A stretch of 64,000 nt of DNA. Origin: Candidatus Woesearchaeota archaeon. GTDB lineage: Archaea; Nanobdellota; Nanobdellia; Woesearchaeales; UBA11576. The stretch is from NCBI GenBank assembly GCA_018668595.1, contig JABJCP010000011.1, positions 1-64,000 of the forward strand, in the 5' to 3' direction. Below the pieces are notes generated by a model, which saw nothing but the letters and a program-made list of their open reading frames with translations, searched no databases and was not told where the DNA came from. Shown piece by piece: positions 58,335 to 64,000 of the stretch (positions are counted from its first letter, which is position 1; the number at the start of each line of letters is the position of its first letter). Both the position numbers and the translations under genes were made by a program.

Positions 58335-60554
58335 CTATCCTATTCCGCCACCAACTACATTTCCTGCAATCATATTAAATGCAAACATGACGCCTAGTGC
58401 AATAACACTATATAATATTGTTCCTCGAGTTAAATTTGCTCCAATCATGTATCTTTCATTTAGTGGGTCTGCTCCATTTTGAATTCCATTAACCATTATT
58501 GTCATAATATAAATTAACTGAACAACATAAAATCCTACAATTATTTGAAAGTAAAATGTTGGCATTCCTTGACCAAAAAGTCCGGAGAGTGCCATTCCTT
58601 GTCCTGCTCCTGATGTTGCTCCTTCTTGTTGTATTTTAGCTAATTGAACTGTAAGTTTTGTAAGTATTGTTGTAACCATAGATGTTATTCCAATCACTAT
58701 TCCTGATATTGTTGGTGCTAAAAAACTTATTTGTGATTTTAAACTACTTACAGTATCTGCCATTAAATCTTGCAATCTCTCGTCGACTCTATGCATTTCT
58801 TTTATGTAATTTGATACATTTATTACTGCTTGTGCAGCAATTAAAGGTCCTTTTTTTCCACTTTCAATCAAAACTTTCATACTTGTTTCAATTAAGTCTG
58901 AAGGGTATTGATTTATTGATCCTGCACGTTCATCAAATATTGCTTGCTCTACACTCATCCCAAGTCTAGTTATATTATTTGATGTTGTTCCAAAAAAATC
59001 TCCACTTATAGATCCATCCATTGATTGTGCTACTCTTTGAAACGCTAGTTCTGCAGGTAGTCCATCTCCAAGTCTATTACCTAATTGAAATAATGCTGAA
59101 GCAAATTCATCTTCTAATTTTTTTGTTTGAGTTCTTATTTTTCTAACATTTTTAGTGCGCAGTTTGTAATATAATCCTACAGGTACACCTACAGACAAAG
59201 GCAAAAATACACTGATTAATGCACTTCCTAAACCATATGGTCCAACAATAACATCAGAATTTGTTTGACTTTCCATATATCCTAAAAAATAAAACTTTGC
59301 TTGATCGTGTTGATACACTCCAGGACTTAAAAATTCTATAAATCCATCTCTAGTAAATATCATATCCCATCCAGGATTTAATATATGAATTATTATTGGT
59401 AAAAATGCAATAAATAAAAAGAACAATCCTAAAATTATACAAAAATATAGAGGAGTTATTTCTCGTCCAAATATTTTTATTTTTGTAAATGATTGTAATG
59501 CAGGATTTTTTGATATATCTACATCTCCATAACCAGTAGGTCTTGTTGATAAAATAGATTTTCCTAAATAATAAACAGATGCAGGCAATACAACATTATA
59601 CAATGTTGCTATGTGATACCACCCAACTCCTTCCATAAAACTTACCGCCAATGGCAATATTACAAGACCTAGTACAGGGAGTATAATTCCCAGCATATGA
59701 AGCATGGTTATTGGTCCTTTTAGATTATGTGCAAAGTGAAGCATTTTTTCAAATGTCTCCTCGAGAATCACATTAAGTGATTTATCCAGCATTCCAATTC
59801 TTGCTTCTTCTGCACTTTCTAAAAGACTTCCTTCTATCAAATTAACTGATTCTATAAACTCAGGATTATGATCTTTCCATGCTACTAAATAATCATCCAT
59901 GCTTTCTTTTATTGATTCAAATTTTTCTGTTTCTATATTCCATAAAACCCGTTTGAAATCTAAACTCAATGGAGCTGCTAAGTATGATCCTGCAAAATCT
60001 ACTGCAAGTTCTAAATTAGATGTGTGCCTCATATAAGTCACCAGATAAAAAACAGCCATCACCATTTGATTGGATGCTTTCATTCGCCAAGAGTTTGCCA
60101 TTACATGAGGTGCTTTTCCTAAAGGTCCCATTAAAACACCGCCTGTGATTAAAAAAAAGAATGGAAAAAATAATCCTTGAGTTATTGCAAATGATAATAA
60201 AAATCCTACAAATGCAATTGTTAATGGTGCAATAAGTGAAAGAGAATAAACTCCTGTAGGAGTTATATTAAGATGACATATTTTTATTGATTCTTCTAAT
60301 TTTTTTGCAGCTTTTGGAGTTGGTGCAATCTTAAATAATTTTTCAGAATAATTACATGCTTTTTCATACCAATTCATATGTTTTGGCATATATTCTGCTC
60401 TAAATTGTTGGTATGCTCGAGTTCTAACTACTTTAACCTCTTCTCCACCTCCAGTTCCTAATTCTTCAGTAACTGGAGTTAATTTTTCACCTAACTGGGA
60501 TTTATATTTTCCCAGTATTTTCTTTAGTTCCTCTTCAGGAATTTCTTTTGTCAA
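58335..60554 (-). CDS. Type IV pilus/secretion membrane platform protein (FlaJ/TadC-like)
   Basis: 739 aa, starting with TTG and preceded by a GAGGT ribosome site. A cytosolic N-terminal 110 residues is followed by two T2SSF-type domains: helices around 110-160, a cytosolic helical part, helices around 275-340, a middle hydrophobic span (about 370-395), then a second T2SSF domain (EFASALFQLGNRLGDGLPAELAFQRVAQ) and C-terminal helices. It assembles type IV pili or archaella with an ATPase. No FlaI-type ATPase or pilin is adjacent. The pilin-like genes at 5719-7355 could be clients. Confidence 0.88.
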   Translation of the reverse strand: MTKEIPEEELKKILGKYKSQLGEKLTPVTEELGTGGGEEVKVVRTRAYQQFRAEYMPKHMNWYEKACNYSEKLFKIAPTPKAAKKLEESIKICHLNITPTGVYSLSLIAPLTIAFVGFLLSFAITQGLFFPFFFLITGGVLMGPLGKAPHVMANSWRMKASNQMVMAVFYLVTYMRHTSNLELAVDFAGSYLAAPLSLDFKRVLWNIETEKFESIKESMDDYLVAWKDHNPEFIESVNLIEGSLLESAEEARIGMLDKSLNVILEETFEKMLHFAHNLKGPITMLHMLGIILPVLGLVILPLAVSFMEGVGWYHIATLYNVVLPASVYYLGKSILSTRPTGYGDVDISKNPALQSFTKIKIFGREITPLYFCIILGLFFLFIAFLPIIIHILNPGWDMIFTRDGFIEFLSPGVYQHDQAKFYFLGYMESQTNSDVIVGPYGLGSALISVFLPLSVGVPVGLYYKLRTKNVRKIRTQTKKLEDEFASALFQLGNRLGDGLPAELAFQRVAQSMDGSISGDFFGTTSNNITRLGMSVEQAIFDERAGSINQYPSDLIETSMKVLIESGKKGPLIAAQAVINVSNYIKEMHRVDERLQDLMADTVSSLKSQISFLAPTISGIVIGITSMVTTILTKLTVQLAKIQQEGATSGAGQGMALSGLFGQGMPTFYFQIIVGFYVVQLIYIMTIMVNGIQNGADPLNERYMIGANLTRGTILYSVIALGVMFAFNMIAGNVVGGGIG

Positions 60555-60566
60555 ATTATTTTACCT

Positions 60567-61118
60567 CTATTTCCCCAACAGTTGCCAATACTTTTCTGCA
60601 CCATGCAAAATTATTACACCCCTATATTTTTCTCTATTTTGTTTTAATTCATCTATTGTTATTACGTCTCTTAGTTTAAATGTTTTAAAATCAAAATCTA
60701 GAATTTTTTTAGGTTTTACTATGATAATTTTATTTTTGTAGTATAATATGCAATGAATATCATCAGTTAAATCTGATAACCCTGATTTAGTTTTAATTTT
60801 GTCATATATTCTTTGTGCCCAAGGATTTTCGTTTAACCATTTTTTTGTTTTATTGTATTCAATCAAAGCAAGATATCCAAAAATTGCTTGATCTTCAAAA
60901 TTTAATTGAACAACACTAACTCTTCCTAATTTTTTGATCTTCAAAACTCCTTCTGCATTCATTTCTTGTACAAATTTATGTGCGTGGCTATATGCTACTT
61001 TAAGTCTTTTAGATATTTCAGAAATTGTAATTAGTTCATCTAGCTCAGAAGCTAATAATTCAATTATTCTAAATCTTAATGTGCGAGTCAAAGATAATTC
61101 TAATATAAACACATTCAT
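60567..61118 (-). CDS. Winged-helix regulator with C-terminal domain
   Basis: 183 aa. A winged helix at about 8-70 (FRIIELLASELDELITISEISKRLKVAYSHAHKFVQEMNAEGVLKIKKLGRVSVVQL) is followed by a 100-residue alpha/beta domain (IFGYLALIEYNKTKKWL, DIHCILYYKNKIIIVKP, DVITIDELKQNREKYRGVIILHGAEKYW). The second half may be a small nucleotidyltransferase-like or ligand domain. It lies 12 bp before the FlaJ/TadC gene, so it may regulate its own operon. Confidence 0.8.
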   Translation of the reverse strand: MNVFILELSLTRTLRFRIIELLASELDELITISEISKRLKVAYSHAHKFVQEMNAEGVLKIKKLGRVSVVQLNFEDQAIFGYLALIEYNKTKKWLNENPWAQRIYDKIKTKSGLSDLTDDIHCILYYKNKIIIVKPKKILDFDFKTFKLRDVITIDELKQNREKYRGVIILHGAEKYWQLLGK

Positions 61119-61313
61119 TTATAAACTTATCTATAATAAAGATAGAAAAATCTCAAATAACAACTATAAAACTAAAAAACAAATACAATTATCTATAAAA
61201 TAGATAAATAATACATAACAAAAACATAACATAAACAAAAACCAAATGTTTATTTACAGTATTGAAAATAAATAGTAATTAATATAAACAATAAAATATA
61301 TCCTAACAATAAT

Positions 61314-61661
61314 ATGTCAGAAAAGCAAAAAAAACAAGGTAGACCAATTGGAAGTCTAATAAGACAAAACATAGTAGAAATTCTATTTTTCTTAGGAGAA
61401 GGATATGCATATGATATCTATAAAACATATCATGAAATTTTTCCAAAAACAACAATGAGATCTATTTATTATCATCTAAAAAAAGGAACCTCAACAGGTG
61501 AATTCAAAATAAAAGCAATAAAACAAGAACACGGCAATTTTAGTTGGGGTCCAATATCTGAAAAAACATATTACTGTCTAGGAAGTTTTGCAAGTCCAAC
61601 ATTAAATCCTACTGTCGAAAAATACTTTAAAGAACAAAAAAATAAAAAAGTAAAAAAGTAA
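61314..61661 (+). CDS. PadR-like winged-helix protein
   Basis: 115 aa. The core reads LIRQNIVEILFFLGEGYAYDIYKTYHEIFPKTTMRSIYYHLKKGTSTGEFKIK, a helix-turn-helix with a wing. A Lys-rich tail follows. PadR-like proteins repress their targets. It lies in a promoter-like, very AT-rich region beside the divergent regulator at 61118 and could control it. Recognised only by pattern. Confidence 0.75.
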   Translation: MSEKQKKQGRPIGSLIRQNIVEILFFLGEGYAYDIYKTYHEIFPKTTMRSIYYHLKKGTSTGEFKIKAIKQEHGNFSWGPISEKTYYCLGSFASPTLNPTVEKYFKEQKNKKVKK

Positions 61662-61736
61662 CTTCTAAACTAATTCTCATAATAATAAAAATATACCACA
61701 CTAAATTTTATATACTTCTATCATTTCTATTAAACA

Positions 61737-62708
61737 ATGAAACGGATATTCCTTCTTTCGGGTGAAAATCTGGATATGGCCCAAGCAGAAATACAAGCTT
61801 TATGTCCTGAAAAACCAAAATCATTCAAACGAGTAGATAATGTTGTCATTTGCGATACAGATTTTATGTTCCCACGTCTTGCTTTAACTAAAAAGGTGTA
61901 TGATTTCTTATTTGAAGCAACATCTAAAAACTTAAATGAAAAAATGAAAAAGTTTGACTGGAACGAAATTTATGATAAAAATTTTTCATTAAAAATAACA
62001 AATGCAGGCAGTATCAAATTTTATGAAAAAGAAGCAACACTTGCAAAACATATTTGGAATCAAGTTCATGAACCTAGAGTAGATTTAAAATTTGCGCAAA
62101 CAAAAATTGAAATAATTCTAACTGAAAAAAAAATATTTGTAGGAAAATTAATTTATGAAACAATTACTAATTTTAGAATGCGTAGATCTCATTTAAGACC
62201 TGCACCACATCCAACATCTATTCATCCTAAACTTGCAAGAGCATGTATTAATTTAACTGGACTTCCAAGAGGAAAAATATTGTGCGATCCTTTTTGTGGC
62301 AGCGGAGGAATTCTTCTTGAAGCAGGACTTATGAGATTTAAAACAGTTGGTTTTGATATTGATGATGGCCTGCTCGAACTTGCTGAAAAAAATCTTGACG
62401 CATTCAAAGCTAAGGGTTTTCGTCTTGAAAAACATGATTCTACAAAACTTCCTGAAGATGTTGATTATGTAACAACAGATCTTCCTTATGGTAGAAGTAG
62501 TAAAATTACTAAAAAATTAAAACTTCTTTATACTGATTTTTTAAAATCACTAGAACAAAATTTAAAATACAAAGCAGTTATTATCTTTCCAGATTTCATC
62601 GATCATAAACCATTAATTGCAAAAACAAATTTTAAAATTGAAAAAGAATTTAGTTGGTATATTCATAAATCTTTAACAAGAAACATAGTTCTATTAAGTA
62701 AAAAATAA
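61737..62708 (+). CDS. tRNA (guanine-N2-)-methyltransferase, Trm-G10/Trm11 type
   Basis: 323 aa. An N-terminal THUMP-like domain (about 1-150: MKRIFLLSGENLDMAQAEIQAL) is followed by a Rossmann methyltransferase with motif I CDPFCGSGGILLEAGL and the N-methyltransferase motif TTDLPYGRSS (D-L-P-Y, target amino group). The archaeal family methylates G10 of tRNA (N2 or N2,N2). Together with TruD, the tRNA genes and archease it is part of the tRNA-maturation set in this window. Confidence 0.9.
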   Translation: MKRIFLLSGENLDMAQAEIQALCPEKPKSFKRVDNVVICDTDFMFPRLALTKKVYDFLFEATSKNLNEKMKKFDWNEIYDKNFSLKITNAGSIKFYEKEATLAKHIWNQVHEPRVDLKFAQTKIEIILTEKKIFVGKLIYETITNFRMRRSHLRPAPHPTSIHPKLARACINLTGLPRGKILCDPFCGSGGILLEAGLMRFKTVGFDIDDGLLELAEKNLDAFKAKGFRLEKHDSTKLPEDVDYVTTDLPYGRSSKITKKLKLLYTDFLKSLEQNLKYKAVIIFPDFIDHKPLIAKTNFKIEKEFSWYIHKSLTRNIVLLSKK

Positions 62709-62839
62709 ATAAACCTCGAATTTATAAACCCCTCTTCTCAACCAAATAAAAGCTTATAAAGCACAAAACCATTTCTAACAATATCAAAATAAATAAATAA
62801 ATAAATACAGCTTATTAAAAGCTTAGGGGGTTTTATAAA

Positions 62840-63442
62840 ATGAATAATTGTCCTATGTGTGAACGAAAATTTAAAAAACTAGATGACTTCCCACAAGTTT
62901 ACTTGGAGAACTTTGAACGAAACAAACTGCCACCAGACTTAGTATTGCCCTATAATAACATGAATGAAATTTTTGTTAGTCAGGGAACAAATTTAGGAAA
63001 CCCTATTGCTCCGCAAGAGGTGGTAGAATCATTAAAAAATAATCAGGATATAGAATATGACGGATGGATTTGGCGTATAGATGAACAAATATCAAAAAAT
63101 TCATATTCGTATCTTCGCAGGAAAAAAAATAATATTGATTCTGTACTCAAAGAAATAGACCCTTACTTAACTAAATTAAAAAATATGGTTGGTAGGCAAG
63201 TAAAAAGCATAGAGTTATTACCTGAAATTAAAAAACATTGGCATGACGATACTAGCTTTGAAATTCCAAATACAACACACAACTTACATTTTATTTATGA
63301 AAACCCGGAAGAAAATTCTAATGATGAAGAAAAGTTAAGAAAAGCAACAATTTACATCAGCGGTACTAATCTTCCCCCTGTAATTAATGATTGCCCTATT
63401 ATAGGAACCTTGTTTTATTATGGAAGATTAAATGAAATGTAA
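62840..63442 (+). CDS. Hypothetical protein with N-terminal CxxC
   Basis: 200 aa. It begins NNCPMCERKF, a probable zinc knuckle, then KLDDFPQVYLENFERNKLPPDLVLPYN and a region rich in Asn, Glu and Lys (YDGWIWRIDEQISKNSYSYLRRKKNN). No membrane segment. AGGGGG stands 8-10 nt before the ATG. A TATA-like ATTTATAAAC (62721-62730) gives a leader of nearly 90 nt. No family recognised; followed by the edge gene in the same direction. Confidence 0.7.
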   Translation: MNNCPMCERKFKKLDDFPQVYLENFERNKLPPDLVLPYNNMNEIFVSQGTNLGNPIAPQEVVESLKNNQDIEYDGWIWRIDEQISKNSYSYLRRKKNNIDSVLKEIDPYLTKLKNMVGRQVKSIELLPEIKKHWHDDTSFEIPNTTHNLHFIYENPEENSNDEEKLRKATIYISGTNLPPVINDCPIIGTLFYYGRLNEM

Positions 63443-63503
63443 AAAAAAACATAAAAACTAAATTAAAATAATTAACTGATTAAAAATAGTTGGAGGTTTT
63501 AAA

Positions 63504-64000
63504 ATGTTAGAAAAAATTCTTAGAGGAGTAAGTAATGCAACTAAATCTTTTGCAAATGTGGTGGAACTTAGTAATCCAAACCATAGGAAAATCATCAGAG
63601 AATATCACAAAGTTGATTTTCAAAAATATGACCAAGCAGTTTTACAACCCTTAGAAAAAAAATATAGATCATTAAAGCACTTAGCAAATACTATAAGAAA
63701 AAATAAAGATCCTGCTGCATTGATTCAAAAAGTTTATGCTATTAACGCAGTTACTCAATTAGGTCAAGGAGTAATGGATGCTCTTGAAATAAATATGCAA
63801 GATATAGCAAATAAAGATGCTGATGAAAAAGAAAAAACAGAAATGAAAACTATTATTGATGAAATAAAAGAATATTATAATTTATTAAAAAATATTTCTC
63901 AAGATAGAAAAGAATTTTATGAAAGAGTTGTGAAAACAACAGTAGAAATTCAAGATCATAATAAATTTGAGTTAAATATTATTTTTGAAAACCAAGGTTT
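63504..64000 (+). CDS. Helical protein, 3' end beyond the window
   Basis: At least 165 aa visible, no stop before the edge. A GGAGGT ribosome site stands 7-8 nt before the ATG. The sequence is highly helical with charged heptads (YDQAVLQPLEKKYRSLKHLANTIRKN, EKTEMKTIIDEIKEYYNLLKNISQDRKEFYERVV) and resembles a coiled-coil or ESCRT-like bundle only in a general sense. It may form an operon with the 62840 gene (61 bp gap). Confidence 0.7.
   Translation, partial: MLEKILRGVSNATKSFANVVELSNPNHRKIIREYHKVDFQKYDQAVLQPLEKKYRSLKHLANTIRKNKDPAALIQKVYAINAVTQLGQGVMDALEINMQDIANKDADEKEKTEMKTIIDEIKEYYNLLKNISQDRKEFYERVVKTTVEIQDHNKFELNIIFENQG

Overview
The window is about 30% GC and densely packed with genes on both strands. 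The gene content is archaeal: deoxyhypusine synthase, archease, the GatD/GatE amidotransferase, a CDC48/VAT ATPase, TruD, the Trm-G10 methyltransferase, class III (type IV pilin-like) leaders, a FlaJ/TadC homologue, a TrmB regulator, BHB-type tRNA introns and TTTATAAA boxes about 27 nt upstream of leaderless ATGs. Many small orphan genes, huge surface proteins and some genes of bacterial flavour suggest a DPANN archaeon (Woesearchaeota/Pacearchaeota-like). That placement rests on gene content only and was not tested by phylogeny.

Layout. 1-141: right part of a small inverted-repeat element whose second copy lies at 53008-53162. 274-5213: a CheY-like receiver, a ThiF-like E1 overlapping a ThiI-like PP-loop enzyme, archease, a methyltransferase and a nucleotidyltransferase overlapping a small partner. 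5328-7355: a pilin-like secreted cluster. 7393-12275: a radical SAM protein behind a structured intergenic region, TatD, and a decarboxylase/deoxyhypusine synthase pair. 12538-17151: small orphan genes with strong Shine-Dalgarno sites leading to a CDC48 ATPase with an unusual insertion. 17203-26849: a transporter, a NIF3 protein, gatD and gatE separated by two membrane coiled-coil genes, a DUF21-CBS protein and a metallopeptidase. 26895-31769: a six-hairpin glycosidase, an intron-rich tRNA-Arg, a TrmB regulator and a 13-bp tandem array. 31832-40280: a surface-protein operon with a protein of about 2000 residues. 40457-50443: mixed genes, including a beta-barrel-like secreted protein, an AAA ATPase with two MIT-like domains, an AdoMet-decarboxylase-like gene broken by an in-frame TGA, and a BRO-N gene bracketed by a duplicated promoter. 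50550-64000: an intron-containing tRNA (probably Thr), adenylate kinase, TruD, the second element copy, a tandem deoxynucleoside kinase, an Obg/YchF GTPase, a FlaJ/TadC-like protein, Trm-G10 and a partial gene at the edge.

Genes that work together: tRNA maturation and decoding (two tRNAs, archease, TruD, Trm-G10, GatDE, the ThiF/ThiI-like pair); hypusine and polyamine chemistry (decarboxylase plus DHS, and perhaps the AdoMet-decarboxylase-like relic); the cell surface (pilin-like cluster, FlaJ/TadC, giant repeat protein, PEF-type sorted protein); and protein remodelling (CDC48, MIT-AAA).

The strongest unexpected signals are: (1) a 155-bp element with perfect 17-bp terminal inverted repeats and a perfect 9-bp direct repeat on both flanks, plus a second copy at the window start; (2) a tRNA-Arg(CCU) gene interrupted three times (D loop, anticodon loop, T loop), in which the D-loop and T-loop insertions share 9 nt of perfect complementarity; (3) the BRO module with its 54/56-nt duplicated flank; (4) the single in-frame TGA. 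No CRISPR array, rRNA or autonomous transposase was seen.
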